DNA of 64,000 nt from Albimonas donghaensis (GCF_900106695.1 NZ_FNMZ01000003.1:529401-593400); one strand, 5' to 3'. Positions 52,545-61,306 are shown, counted from the stretch's first letter. Numbers and translations: made by a program. The notes: generated by a model not told the origin, from the letters alone.

Positions 52545-54359
52545 CTATACTCTCAGGTCGAGGCCGTCGCGGGGGCCTGTCGCCCCAAGCGGCGACGCGG
52601 CGCCGGCGGGCTGGCGAGCGGCGTCATCTTGACGATCGGGCGATCCTTCGCCCTCGGCTCCGGCGTCCTGGCCGAAGCCGCCGGTCTCCGCGCCGAAACC
52701 GGAGCCGGAGCCGAAGCGCAGCTCTGCCTTCGGCTGGCCGGCATCGGTCAGCGCCTGCGTCAGCACGTCGGCATGGCGGCGAAGCAGGTCCGCGACTTCC
52801 GGCCGGTCCGCCATGACGGCGGCGGTCAGGCCGTGTTCGCCGCGTCCCAGGGTCAGTCGGACGCGCCCGAGTTCCGGGGGGTCCAGCTGCAGCTCCACCA
52901 CGTCGCGCCCGCGACGAGACAGCGCGACGGAGAGCTGATCGCCGACCGCGCGCGCGAGCTCCGGCCCCGATGTGACAGCCACGGGGCCTGCCGAAGGGGA
53001 CAAGCCGCCTCCGGCCGAGGACGCGCCGGTGGCGGACACGAGACCGCCGAACTCGGACGCGACGTCCACCGCCGGGCTGGCGGCGCCGCCGTGGTTCGCG
53101 CCCGAGGCGACGGCCGCCGCCGCCATGCGGATGCCAAGCTCGGCGGCCGAGGGCGCACGCAGGACAGGCGCGCCCCGGGCGAAGGCGACATCGGCGCCTT
53201 GCGGGGCCGTTGACGGCGCTCCGGTCATGGGTGTCGTCGACGCGACGGTGGCATGGACCGCGTGCGCCGGCGGGTCAGCGGAGCGCCGCGCGGAGGGAGC
53301 GTCCCTCAGGCGTTCGGGCGAAAAGACAGGGGCGGTTTCGGGCGAGGGGGCTCCCTGAGCGATGCCCTGACCCGCCCCGCCCCCTTGCGCCGCTGCGCCC
53401 GGGGGCGCCGGGATGATCGAAGCGCCCGCGGGATCGCGCGGCGCGGCGGGCGACGCGGATCGTATGTCAGGACGATCGGCCCCGCGTTCCGGTTCGCGCC
53501 GGGGCATGTCGACCGGGACCGTCGGGGGAATGCGCGTGTCCCGAGCGGCGCCTTGCGACGGCGCAGGGGAGTCGGGGGCGTCCATGCCGCCGGCTTGCAG
53601 CGGCGCCGAGGTCGTCCGGGTCGGCGCAGGCTCGTCGCCGCCGGATGGCGCGACGGCGGCTGCTATCCGGGCGCCGGCGCTCTGCGCGGGCTCCGGAGGC
53701 GCTGCCGTCGGCGCAGGCGCAGAGCTGGCGGGCATAGCGTTTCGGACGCTCTGCGGCGCGGATGCGGACGCATCGCCGGCGTCGCGCCGCGTGGCTGCGA
53801 CGGCGCCGTCCGACGTTCCGGCAAGGGGAGGCGCCTCGCCGGCCGCGGCGTGGGCGGACGTGTTTCGCGCCGACATCGGATGCGGGGGGACGGAGGCGGA
53901 GTTCGCTTGCGGGGTCGCCATGTCGCCGCCGGCGATGGCGACGGCTTTACTGCCGCGCGCCTTCGGCGTGGCCGGCGGAGGAATCGCCGTGACATCCGAC
54001 TTCGAGGGGGGCGCGGGCGCCGCTGCGGTTCCCGTGAGCTCCGTCGCAGGCGGCGTCGCGGCGCCCTGGGCAAAGGATGGCTGCGGGGACGTGACTTCCT
54101 CCGGGGAGATGGCCTCGCTCTGCGCAGCGTCCGCCGCCATCGGCTCGGCGATGGAAAGATCGTCGGCTCGCCGGGACGCGAAGCGGCGTGGAAGCACCGT
54201 CGCCTCCGTCTCTGCGGACGCCTTGCGATCACGCGGCGCGGCATCGTCGTCCAGAGCGAATGGCAGGCCATCGCCCCGCCCCTCCGGCTTGCGGTCGGAG
54301 GGCGCGGCTTTGGCGGCCGTGCGGCTGGGAAAGCTGGCTTGGGGGGCGATCTCGGTCAT
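52545..54359 (-). CDS. fliK: Flagellar hook-length control protein FliK
   Basis: About 604 residues. Residues 1-470 are low-complexity Ala/Pro/Ser-rich sequence, the expected extended molecular ruler. The conserved C-terminal domain reads LSVALSRRGRDVVELQLDPP and ELGRVRLTLGRGEHGLTAAV, the Flg_hook signature (LxPxxLGxVxV type). The start is uncertain: ATG at 54359 (MTEIAPQ) is preferred, with a GGAG 12 bases upstream; ATG at 54398 has no visible site. Together with flgD it is divergent from the flgJ-like gene. Confidence 0.88.
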   Translation of the reverse strand: MTEIAPQASFPSRTAAKAAPSDRKPEGRGDGLPFALDDDAAPRDRKASAETEATVLPRRFASRRADDLSIAEPMAADAAQSEAISPEEVTSPQPSFAQGAATPPATELTGTAAAPAPPSKSDVTAIPPPATPKARGSKAVAIAGGDMATPQANSASVPPHPMSARNTSAHAAAGEAPPLAGTSDGAVAATRRDAGDASASAPQSVRNAMPASSAPAPTAAPPEPAQSAGARIAAAVAPSGGDEPAPTRTTSAPLQAGGMDAPDSPAPSQGAARDTRIPPTVPVDMPRREPERGADRPDIRSASPAAPRDPAGASIIPAPPGAAAQGGGAGQGIAQGAPSPETAPVFSPERLRDAPSARRSADPPAHAVHATVASTTPMTGAPSTAPQGADVAFARGAPVLRAPSAAELGIRMAAAAVASGANHGGAASPAVDVASEFGGLVSATGASSAGGGLSPSAGPVAVTSGPELARAVGDQLSVALSRRGRDVVELQLDPPELGRVRLTLGRGEHGLTAAVMADRPEVADLLRRHADVLTQALTDAGQPKAELRFGSGSGFGAETGGFGQDAGAEGEGSPDRQDDAARQPAGAASPLGATGPRDGLDLRV

Positions 54360-54463
54360 CGGCGCGTTCTGCTCCGTCCAGGTGCGAGGCCCGAACATGG
54401 CCGCGAATCATTACCGGACGTTTACCGACACCGATTAAACCGCCGCGGCAGGAGGAACGTCGC

Positions 54464-54769
54464 ATGACCGAAACGACTCTCGTCATCCCGCAGGCGAAAG
54501 CCGCGCCCGCTCCGCCGCCCGCGTATTCCGGGCGGGATCCGGCACGGCTGCAGGCCGCGGCCGAAGCGTTCGAGGCCATGTTTCTCGCCGAGATGCTGAC
54601 GCATGCCGGACTTGGCCAGACGCCGGAGATGTTCGGCGGCGGGGTTGGGGAGGACGCTTTCAGCGGCTTTCTCGTGCGGGAACAGGCGAACCTGATGGCC
54701 GCGCAGGGCGGAATCGGCCTGGCCGAGAGCCTGGTGCGCGCGCTGGCGGCGCGGGAGAGGGTGGAATGA
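54464..54769 (+). CDS. flgJ: Rod-binding protein, FlgJ N-terminal domain only
   Basis: 101-residue protein matching the rod-capping N-terminal domain of FlgJ: LQAAAEAFEAMFLAEMLTHA (near residue 29) and FSGFLVREQANLMAAQGGIG with LAESLVRAL at the end. The muramidase domain of enterobacterial FlgJ is absent, as is common in alphaproteobacteria. ATG at 54464 follows GGAGGAACGTCGC. It overlaps the next gene by 4 bp. Confidence 0.85.
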   Translation: MTETTLVIPQAKAAPAPPPAYSGRDPARLQAAAEAFEAMFLAEMLTHAGLGQTPEMFGGGVGEDAFSGFLVREQANLMAAQGGIGLAESLVRALAARERVE

Positions 54770-55170
54770 GCCTGTTCGGAACGGGGCTCGGCGTCCGGGT
54801 CGGGGATCGCCTTCGGGCCGCGTCCTGGCGCGGGCGCGTGCGGCAGGTGCTCGATCTGCTGGACGAGGAGCGAGCGCTGATCCAGCGCGGCGACCTGCGC
54901 GGCTTGGCGGGGCTCGCGCCGCGCAGCCGCGCCGCGCTTGAGGAGCTGACCTCGGCCCCCGCCTCCGAGAGCCGCGATGGCGAGCCCGAGCTGGAGGCCA
55001 TCCGCGATTCGGCCGCCCGCAACCAGCGGCTGCTCGGGGCGATGATGGAGGGCGCGGCCCAGGCCCGTCGGGAACTGGCCCAGGCCGAGAAGGCGCGCAA
55101 TCGACTGGGCTATGATCGCGCCGGCGGGACGGTGGGCGCCGGGCCGTCCGGACCGGGCAAGCGCGCGTGA
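54766..55170 (+). CDS. flgN: FlgN-like flagellar chaperone
   Basis: 134-residue, mostly helical protein. VRQVLDLLDEERALIQRGDL near residue 27 followed by long helices with NQRLLGAMMEGAAQARRELA resembles FlgN, the export chaperone for hook-associated proteins FlgK/FlgL. Position right after flgJ (ATGA overlap) supports it; sequence conservation in this family is low. Confidence 0.7.
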   Translation: MSLFGTGLGVRVGDRLRAASWRGRVRQVLDLLDEERALIQRGDLRGLAGLAPRSRAALEELTSAPASESRDGEPELEAIRDSAARNQRLLGAMMEGAAQARRELAQAEKARNRLGYDRAGGTVGAGPSGPGKRA

Positions 55171-55317
55171 GCGCTGATGGCCGCGCCCGCCGCCACGCGC
55201 GAACAGCAGGGTGCGTTCCAGGCGGCATGCGGCCGGGCCAGGTGTTCAGTCCCGGCTCTTGATGGGTCGGATCGAATTTGAACTTTGCGAATGACGCTGA
55301 CTCTTGGCCTCGGCGGT

Positions 55318-55755
55318 TCAGCGCCTGAGCCCGCGGCGTATCGGGAGGCCCTCGGCGCGAGCCCGACCAGCGCGCCGGCGCGCCGAGGCGAATAGCGTTT
55401 CTCGGTCATCGCCCGGCACGCGGCCGGGCTTCTCGAACCCGGCGTCAGGAGACTGGCCGGGCATCTCGCCCAGCATCGAGGCGTCCATTACGGCGCCCGC
55501 CCCCAGCCGCTTCAGCCGGTCGTTCGCCTGTTCCAGCCTTTGCAGCCGTTCGGCGTCGCCCGGTTCCATGCCGCCCTGCCGGGAGCAGGCCCGAAAACTC
55601 AACTGTCGGCGCGACACCCCGTGGCGCTTGCCCTTCGGTTCGATCAAACAGGCTTCCGCTCCGGCTTGGCCGTTCGTCGTCTCTCGGATCAAACGCGTGG
55701 ACCTGTCGCGGAATCTCGAAATTGGATCGGAGCGAACCAAGGTCCCGGATCACGG
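55318..55755 (-). pseudogene. Decayed IS3-family transposase orfA
   Basis: In one frame the segment KGKRHGVSRRQ, then QGGMEPGDAERLQRLEQAND and RLKRLGAGAVMDASMLGEM aligns by eye with the helix-turn-helix exit and leucine-zipper part of IS3-family OrfA proteins (typical pattern: CRKHGVS...YGGMExxDxxRLKxLExENxxLKKLLAExMLDxAML). The N-terminal RSNFE-QVHAF part is in another frame, so at least one frameshift exists, and orfB with its DDE catalytic domain is missing. It is therefore an inactive remnant. Composition is slightly less GC-rich than neighbours. Confidence 0.6.
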
Positions 55756-55819
55756 TTTTTCAGAGGGCCTTCGCAGGCATCCCGGCTAGGCATGTGCCGT
55801 CGCGATCAAGGGATGTTTT

Positions 55820-55866
55820 TGGCGCACCCGACAGGATTCGAACCAATGACCTCTGCCTTCGCAGGG
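55820..55866 (-). other. 3' fragment of a tRNA-Arg gene (candidate att site)
   Basis: On the minus strand TGCGAAGGCAGAGGTCATTG, GTTCGAATCCTG and TCGGGTGCGCCA form the anticodon-loop-to-CCA half of a tRNA that most resembles tRNA-Arg(CCG). The 5' half is not present and the T-stem has mismatches, so it is not functional. Tyrosine recombinases commonly use tRNA 3' halves as attachment sites, so this may mark the edge of an integrated element. Confidence 0.6.
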
Positions 55867-55881
55867 CGGCTTGAGCGATGA

Positions 55882-56403
55882 TCAGGCCGGCCGCAGCCCC
55901 AGGCAGACCATGCATCTCGACTTCGAAAACGACCTTCGATCAACCTGTTGCGGTTCGAGCGTCTCGGCTGGGGCCTGCAAGGTCGATGGCTTCGGCCCGC
56001 GCCTGTGACCGCGCCGATGTGATGGTGTTGTGACTGGGCGGGGTGCGGGGAAGCTGCATTTCCGCCTCGTATTGATGCCCGCGCGGAAAAATTCGGCGCA
56101 AATTTCCAACCAACTCATCTGCCCCAGGCAAATGAGCGCCCTCCGCTCGAAGCGGTCCACAGGGACGATCTTGGGCAAGCCGTCAGCATAGCGGGCGCGT
56201 TGCCAAGCGCTATCCCTCCGGCAGATCCCGAACCCATTGCGATACTCGTGATGCTGCACACGGATTTTCTTCACGTTCCGATCCGATCGCAGTCGCCCCG
56301 TATCGCCGTCGTCCTTGATCGCCACCAACTCAATCCCGTCGGCGGAGCGTCCGCTTGCGTTCACCACGAAATCGGGGAGTAGGTGGCGAACCGGGGGGCT
56401 CAA
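55882..56403 (-). pseudogene. Fragment resembling a TnsA/PD-(D/E)XK-like protein
   Basis: An open frame whose first part reads VRHLLPDFVVNASGRS, DGIELVAIKDDGDTGRLRSD and RNVKKIRVQHHEYRNGFGIC. The spacing PDF...LVxIKD...DRN...GxGF recalls the restriction-like TnsA/PDDEXK group found in transposons, but the Glu expected before xK is Ala, the N-terminus is missing (frame opens at a TTG after a non-coding AT-rich stretch), and the C-terminal half is unlike any protein I know. Best seen as a decayed mobile-element gene; it may also be a chance frame. Confidence 0.3.
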
Positions 56404-56599
56404 GTTTAACTCTCTGATTTTCGCGTAAATACTTCAATTTTATCGAGCGCTCTGAGTGTGAAGACGTGTTTTTTGTTTTCCAGGGAGATGCGGCGGCACT
56501 CCGCAGGCAGAACTATTGGCGCGGTTCGACATCTTGGTCCGAGGGGGCAGGCCTGCGGGAACGCGCGCCGGCCCGGCCGCCGGCCGCCTGGCTCGGCGA
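56404..56599. other. AT-rich spacer
   Basis: About 190 bp that begins with markedly AT-rich DNA (TTCGCGTAAATACTTCAATT, GTGTTTTTTGTTTTCC), in contrast with the rest of the window. No gene seen. The change of composition supports foreign origin of the 55.2-56.6 kb scar. Confidence 0.5.
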
Positions 56600-57508
56600 T
56601 CAGTCCGGATCCGATCCCAAAGATCCCGCCGCCGCCGCCGCGACCGTGTAGTCGAGCGGGTCGACCGAGGGCCAATGGTCCGACGCCACCGTCCGCATCT
56701 GGCTGTTCTGGAACAGGGTCTCCATGCTGGCCGAGATATTGCAGGCCTGCTGCTTCATCACGCCCATCAGCTCCAACTTCCGCTCCTGCGTCACGGCGGA
56801 GTGGTAATAGGTCATCCCCAGCGCCGCCGCGACCTTGCCCGCGAAGATCACCGGCACCGCCAGCGTGTTGGAGTTATGCGGCATTATCAGGGGGTTGCGC
56901 TCCGCGAATCCATTGGCGCGGGCGGTGTCCAACATGCGGCGCACGGCGGCGCGCTCGTCGTGGTCGACCACGCCGTGCAGCCCGATCGCCTCGTCCTGGA
57001 ACGTCCGGTTGCAATAGGCGAGGTAGATCCGGCCATAGGCGTGATCCACCAGGTTCAGCCGCATTCCGATCGCCCCGCGGATCGGCGCGATCGGGCTGTC
57101 GGCCGAGGTGGTGAACCGGATCCGCATCGCGTCGCCCTCATAGGTCGCGATGCCCAGCGACCATTTGTGAACGCGGGTGAAATCGTTGAGCCACGGGCGG
57201 CTCGCCTCCACCACCAGCGGGTCGCCGACATAGCCGCAGCTGAGGGAATCCACCATCGAGGTGATCTGGTAGCCGCCCTGGCGACGGTCATTGGTCACGA
57301 AGCCCAGATGCACCAGCGAGTTCAGCAGCCGCGACAGCGTAGACTTGGGCAGCCCCGTCACCCGGTGCAGCTGATCCAGCGTCGTGACCCGCTGCTTGTT
57401 CAGGATCTGGAGCAGGATCAGCCCGCGGCGCAGCGCCTCCACCGGCACGTCGCCTGAGCCGGACCCGTCCTTCCCCGATCCGTCTTTCGCAGCCCCGTCA
57501 ACCGCCAT
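56600..57508 (-). CDS. IclR family transcriptional regulator
   Basis: 302-residue regulator with an N-terminal winged helix (ALRRGLILLQILNKQRVTTL and RVTGLPKSTLSRLLNSLVHL, residues about 23-70) and a C-terminal GAF-like effector domain (LVDHAYGRIYLAYCNRTFQD near 155, LAVPVIFAGKVAAALGMTYY near 236). ATG at 57508 begins MAVDGAAKDG and has AAGGGG six bases upstream. It is divergent from the ABC transporter operon by 128 bp and is the likely controller of that catabolic cluster; the inducing ligand is unknown. Confidence 0.92.
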   Translation of the reverse strand: MAVDGAAKDGSGKDGSGSGDVPVEALRRGLILLQILNKQRVTTLDQLHRVTGLPKSTLSRLLNSLVHLGFVTNDRRQGGYQITSMVDSLSCGYVGDPLVVEASRPWLNDFTRVHKWSLGIATYEGDAMRIRFTTSADSPIAPIRGAIGMRLNLVDHAYGRIYLAYCNRTFQDEAIGLHGVVDHDERAAVRRMLDTARANGFAERNPLIMPHNSNTLAVPVIFAGKVAAALGMTYYHSAVTQERKLELMGVMKQQACNISASMETLFQNSQMRTVASDHWPSVDPLDYTVAAAAAGSLGSDPD

Positions 57509-57525
57509 GCCCCGCCCCTTCCAAA

Positions 57526-57542
57526 ATTCCGCCTGCCGGAAC
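57526..57542. promoter_or_regulatory. Candidate IclR operator
   Basis: ATTCC-GCCTGCC-GGAAC in the 128-bp gap between the divergent iclR-type and substrate-binding protein genes. IclR proteins bind palindromes of the GGAA/TTCC kind; binding is not shown. Confidence 0.35.
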
Positions 57543-57636
57543 GCTTCAACTCGCAGTTTGGGGAACCCGCCGGAATCGCGCAACGTCGATGCACACAAAA
57601 GCCGGATGAAAACGAACCGGCGGCCAGACAGGGAGT

Positions 57637-58713
57637 ATGGCTATGTTTCTGAAAAAACTCGCGTTTGCGGGGGCGATGGCGGCTGCCTGGCTGGCTTCGC
57701 CCGGTATGATCGCCCCGGTCGCCGCGAAAGATGCGACGCAGGTCATCTATCAGTCCGCGGCGTCGTCCCCGACCATCGGCATCATCCCAATCGGGGTGGC
57801 TGACGCCCTCGGCTTTTTTGAAGAAGAAGGCGTCGAACTGGAAGTCCGCTACGGTCAGGGTGGCCCGATGGCGGCGCAGATCCTCGCCACGGGCAATGCC
57901 GACATGTCCCAGATGACCTACGAGCCGTTCATCAAGGGGTATGAGCAGGGGCTGCGCGGCAAGTACGTTCTCGCCTCCTGGGACATCCTGATTTATTACA
58001 TCGGAGTCCCCGCCGACAGCCCGATCAAGACCGTCGAGGATCTGAAGGGCAAGCTGATCGGCGTGCCCAGCATGGCCAGCGCCTCGGTCACCATCGCGCG
58101 TTCGATCCTGCGCAGCGCGGGAATAACGCCGGACGATTCCATCTTTCAGCCCGTGGGCATCAGCGCGTCCGCGGTCACCGCGCTGACGCGGGGCCAGATC
58201 GACGCCTACGCCTCATTCCACTCGGCCTTCGCGTCCTTTCCGCGGGCGGGAGTCGAGATGCGCTACTTCCGCCACCCGGTGGCGGCGAACATCGGAAACG
58301 GCGGCTACTTCGTGTCGCAGAAAGCGATCGAAGAGAAGCATCAGGCCATCCAGGGCGTGTTGAGGGCGCTGGTCAAAGCCCAGTATTTCATCTCGCTCGC
58401 CCCGGAAAAGGCCATCCGGCTCTACTGGGAGCAGTATCCGACCACGCGTATCGGCGGATCTGAAGAAGAAGCCATGGCCAAGGCCATGAGCGAGCTGTCC
58501 TTCGACCAGGCGAGCATCGTCCCCCTGCCGGTTCCCGACCAGACCTATGGCCATGTCGATCCCAAGGGCGTCGAAACCTATCTCGGCGTGCTCAAGGGCG
58601 AAGGCTACATCGACGAAACCGTCCCCGCCTCCGAGGTCGTCGACGACCAGTTCATCAAGGCCGCGAACGAGATCGACTTCGATGCGATCCGCGCTCTGGC
58701 CGAACGTGATTGA
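57637..58713 (+). CDS. ABC transporter substrate-binding protein (NitT/TauT type)
   Basis: 358-residue periplasmic receptor. Signal peptide about 1-31 (KKLAFAGAMAAAWLASPGMI, cleavage after the following AxxA region). The body matches the SsuA/ThiY/NrtA group: IGIIPIGVADALGFFEEEGV near residue 48, QILATGNADMSQMTYEPFIK near 88 and DLKGKLIGVPSMASASVTIA near 135. The group carries small organics such as sulfonates, taurine or pyrimidine precursors; the actual substrate here is unknown. First gene of a plus-strand operon with ATPase and permease. Confidence 0.9.
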   Translation: MAMFLKKLAFAGAMAAAWLASPGMIAPVAAKDATQVIYQSAASSPTIGIIPIGVADALGFFEEEGVELEVRYGQGGPMAAQILATGNADMSQMTYEPFIKGYEQGLRGKYVLASWDILIYYIGVPADSPIKTVEDLKGKLIGVPSMASASVTIARSILRSAGITPDDSIFQPVGISASAVTALTRGQIDAYASFHSAFASFPRAGVEMRYFRHPVAANIGNGGYFVSQKAIEEKHQAIQGVLRALVKAQYFISLAPEKAIRLYWEQYPTTRIGGSEEEAMAKAMSELSFDQASIVPLPVPDQTYGHVDPKGVETYLGVLKGEGYIDETVPASEVVDDQFIKAANEIDFDAIRALAERD

Positions 58714-58738
58714 TCCGCAGACAGAGCGAGCCGCGACC

Positions 58739-59569
58739 ATGAACAGGATGACGCCCGCCCACACGGACACCGCGCTCGCCTTTCCGGCGGGCTCCGGCGA
58801 AACGCTGCTCGACCTCAACGAGGTCGGGCACACCTACCGCACCCGCGACGGCGGCGGGGTCGAGGCCATCCGCTCGGTCACCGAGCAGGTGCGCAAAGGC
58901 GAATTCATCTCCATCCTCGGGCCTTCGGGATGCGGGAAAAGCACGCTGCTGATGATGATCGCGGGGCTGCTGCCGACCACGCGGGGCGCGATCACGCTGG
59001 GCGGGGACCCGGTGCTGGGTCCCGACCCCGACAGCGGCATCGTCCTGCAGGACGCGGTGCTGTTCCCCTGGCGCACGATCAGCAGGAACATCCAGCTGCC
59101 CGGCGAAATCGCGGGGATGCCTGCGGCGCAACGACAGGCCCGCGCCGATGAGCTGCTGTCGCTGGTCAAGCTCGACGGCTTCGGCGGCGCCTACCCGCGC
59201 GAGCTTTCGGGCGGCATGCAGCAGCGCGCCGCCATCGCGCGGTCGCTGATGCTCAGCCCCAGCCTGCTGCTGATGGACGAGCCTTTCGGCGCGCTCGACG
59301 CGATGACCCGCGACGAGATGAATGTCGAGCTCAAGCGCATCTGCCTCGAAGCCGGGGCGACGGTGATCCTGGTGACGCACTCGATCTCCGAGGCGGTGTT
59401 CCTGTCGGACCGGGTGATGGTGCTGGGCAACCGCCCCTCGACCGTGCGCGAGGTGGTCAGCATCGACGCCCCCCGCGAACGCGGCTCGGAGTTCGTGACC
59501 ACCCCTGCATTCGGCGCCTATGTCGGACAGCTGCGCGCCCTGATCGGCGCGGAAGGAGAGCACGCATGA
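58739..59569 (+). CDS. ABC transporter ATP-binding protein (NitT/TauT type)
   Basis: 276-residue ATPase. Walker A ILGPSGCGKSTLLMMIAGLL near residue 60, Q-loop GIVLQDAVLFPWRTISRN near 100, ABC signature ELSGGMQQRAAIARSLML near 157, Walker B SLLLMDEPFGALDAMTRDEM near 176 and switch His in VILVTHSISEAVFLSDR near 212: all sites are complete. ATG at 58739 starts MNRMTPAHTD. The stop overlaps the permease start (ATGA). Confidence 0.95.
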   Translation: MNRMTPAHTDTALAFPAGSGETLLDLNEVGHTYRTRDGGGVEAIRSVTEQVRKGEFISILGPSGCGKSTLLMMIAGLLPTTRGAITLGGDPVLGPDPDSGIVLQDAVLFPWRTISRNIQLPGEIAGMPAAQRQARADELLSLVKLDGFGGAYPRELSGGMQQRAAIARSLMLSPSLLLMDEPFGALDAMTRDEMNVELKRICLEAGATVILVTHSISEAVFLSDRVMVLGNRPSTVREVVSIDAPRERGSEFVTTPAFGAYVGQLRALIGAEGEHA

Positions 59570-60381
59570 CCGCGATCGACAACAGCGCCGCCCTGTCGCG
59601 CGGCTCCCCCGCCGAGACGGTCGCCAAGCTGAGCGTGGAATCGTTCAAGGCGCCCATGGTGCTGGCCAGCATGGTGCTGTTCTTCGGCACATGGCAGTTC
59701 GCCGTCTGGGCCCTGGAAGTGCAGAGCTTCATCCTGCCCACGCCCTCGGCCATCGCGGCGCAGGCCTGGGTGGACGTGTCCACCGGGTTCATCTGGCCGC
59801 ATTTCACCCGCACCTTCACCGAGGTCGCCTTCGGCTTCGTCATCTCGGTGACCGTGGCCACGATCCTGGGCACGATCATCGCGCTCAACCGCGCGGCCGA
59901 GATCCTGTTCTACCCCTACATCCTCATCATCCAGACGGTGCCCAAGGTCGCCATCGCGCCGCTGTTCGTCATCTGGTTCGGCTTCGGCATCGAATCCAAG
60001 GTGGTGACGGCCGCGATGATCGCCTTCTTCCCGATGCTGGTGAACATCATCGCCGGGCTGAAAAGCGCCGACGAACGCCGGCTGCTTCTGATGCGGGCCT
60101 ACCGGGCCGGTCCGATGAAGACCTACCTGTCGGTGCGCGTGCCCTCGATGCTGCCCTACATGTTCGCGGGCATGGAGACGGGGATCATCTTCGCCACACT
60201 GGGCGCCATCGTGGGCGAGTTCATCGGCGCGTCTTCCGGCCTCGGCGCGCTGATCGTCCAGCGCCAGGCGGCGATGGACACGGCGGGCGTGTTCTCGGCG
60301 CTGATCTTCCTGTCGACGATGGGCCTCGTGCTGAACGGCGCCGTTCGGACGCTCAAGGCCCGGTTCGTCTACTGGACCTGA
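59566..60381 (+). CDS. ABC transporter permease (NitT/TauT type)
   Basis: 271-residue membrane protein with about six predicted helices, including MVLASMVLFFGTWQFAVWAL, ILFYPYILIIQTVPKVAIAP and GMETGIIFATLGAIVGEFIG. The EAA-like cytosolic loop is at LLLMRAYRAGPMKTYLSVRV near residue 175, which docks on the ATPase. It overlaps the ATPase gene by 4 bp. Confidence 0.94.
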   Translation: MTAIDNSAALSRGSPAETVAKLSVESFKAPMVLASMVLFFGTWQFAVWALEVQSFILPTPSAIAAQAWVDVSTGFIWPHFTRTFTEVAFGFVISVTVATILGTIIALNRAAEILFYPYILIIQTVPKVAIAPLFVIWFGFGIESKVVTAAMIAFFPMLVNIIAGLKSADERRLLLMRAYRAGPMKTYLSVRVPSMLPYMFAGMETGIIFATLGAIVGEFIGASSGLGALIVQRQAAMDTAGVFSALIFLSTMGLVLNGAVRTLKARFVYWT

Positions 60382-60460
60382 CCGGCGGCCCCGACCTTTC
60401 CGACCCGACCCTGAAACAAGACATGAACCCGCCCCCCCGGCGCGCACCCCGCGCGGAGCC

Positions 60461-60490
60461 CCACGGCTCCGCCGGGGGGCGGAGCCGTGG
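60461..60490. other. Perfect 13-bp hairpin between permease and aldolase genes
   Basis: CCACGGCTCCGCC pairs with GGCGGAGCCGTGG around a GGGG loop, and the flanks add further C/G pairing. There is no T-run. Its place between transport and catabolic genes suggests an mRNA processing or differential-expression element, or a partial terminator. Confidence 0.65.
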
Positions 60491-60512
60491 CGGGGCCTGC
60501 GGAGACTATTCC

Positions 60513-61289
60513 ATGCCCGACGACCCCACGATCTTCCGGGACCGTTTCGCCGCCGGCGAAGCCCTGGTCGGCACCTTTCTCAAGATCGCCCACACCATGC
60601 CCGCCGAAGTGATCGCCACCGCCGGTTTCGACTTCGTGGTGGTGGATGAGGAGCACGCGCCTTTCAACCGCGAAAGCACCGACCGGATCATCCTCGCCTG
60701 CCGCGCCTACGGCATCGGCGCGCTGGTCCGGGCGCCCAGCCCCAGCGCCGACGCCATTCTGGGCGTGCTGGATTCGGGCGCCGACGGCGTGCTGGTCCCC
60801 CATGTGGACAGCGCCGCCAAGGCGGCGGAGATCGTCGCCGCCGCCCGCTACCGCGGCGGCGCGCGGGGCTTTTCGCCCACCACCCGCGCCGGGCGCTTCG
60901 GCAAGGCGAAGATGGCCGAGCATATGGACGACCAGGACGCCCGCGCCACGGTGATCGCGATGATCGAGGACGCCTCCGCGCTCGACCATCTGGACGAGAT
61001 CATGGCGGTCGACGGGCTCGACGGCGTGTTCATCGGGCGGGGCGACCTGACCGTGGCGCTGGGCGCCCCGAACAACCAGGCCCCCGAGGTGCGCGACGCC
61101 GTCGCGCGCATCTCCGCCGCCGCGCGGGCCGCGGGCAAGATCGTGTGCGTCATGGTCAACGGCGCTCTCGACACCCGCGAAATGGCGGCGCTGTCGGCCA
61201 CCGCGTTCATCGTGTCTTCGGACCAGGTGATGCTCAGAACCGCGGCCGAAAAAACGGCGGCGGACACTCGCTCCGCCCTGACGAACTGA
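60513..61289 (+). CDS. HpcH/HpaI aldolase family protein
   Basis: 258-residue class II (metal-dependent) aldolase of the 2,4-dihydroxyhept-2-ene-1,7-dioate/2-keto-3-deoxy sugar acid aldolase family, which releases pyruvate from 4-hydroxy-2-oxo acids. It shows GTFLKIAHTMPAEVIATAGF near residue 20, FVVVDEEHAPFNREST near 41 (the usual DxEH), ADGVLVPHVDSAAKAAEI near 90 and VDGLDGVFIGRGDLTVALG near 165. ATG at 60513 follows GGAG by 8 bases. It probably acts on the breakdown product of the compound imported by the upstream ABC system. Confidence 0.92.
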   Translation: MPDDPTIFRDRFAAGEALVGTFLKIAHTMPAEVIATAGFDFVVVDEEHAPFNRESTDRIILACRAYGIGALVRAPSPSADAILGVLDSGADGVLVPHVDSAAKAAEIVAAARYRGGARGFSPTTRAGRFGKAKMAEHMDDQDARATVIAMIEDASALDHLDEIMAVDGLDGVFIGRGDLTVALGAPNNQAPEVRDAVARISAAARAAGKIVCVMVNGALDTREMAALSATAFIVSSDQVMLRTAAEKTAADTRSALTN

Positions 61290-61306
61290 CCCTAGGGAGA
61301 CCCTCC

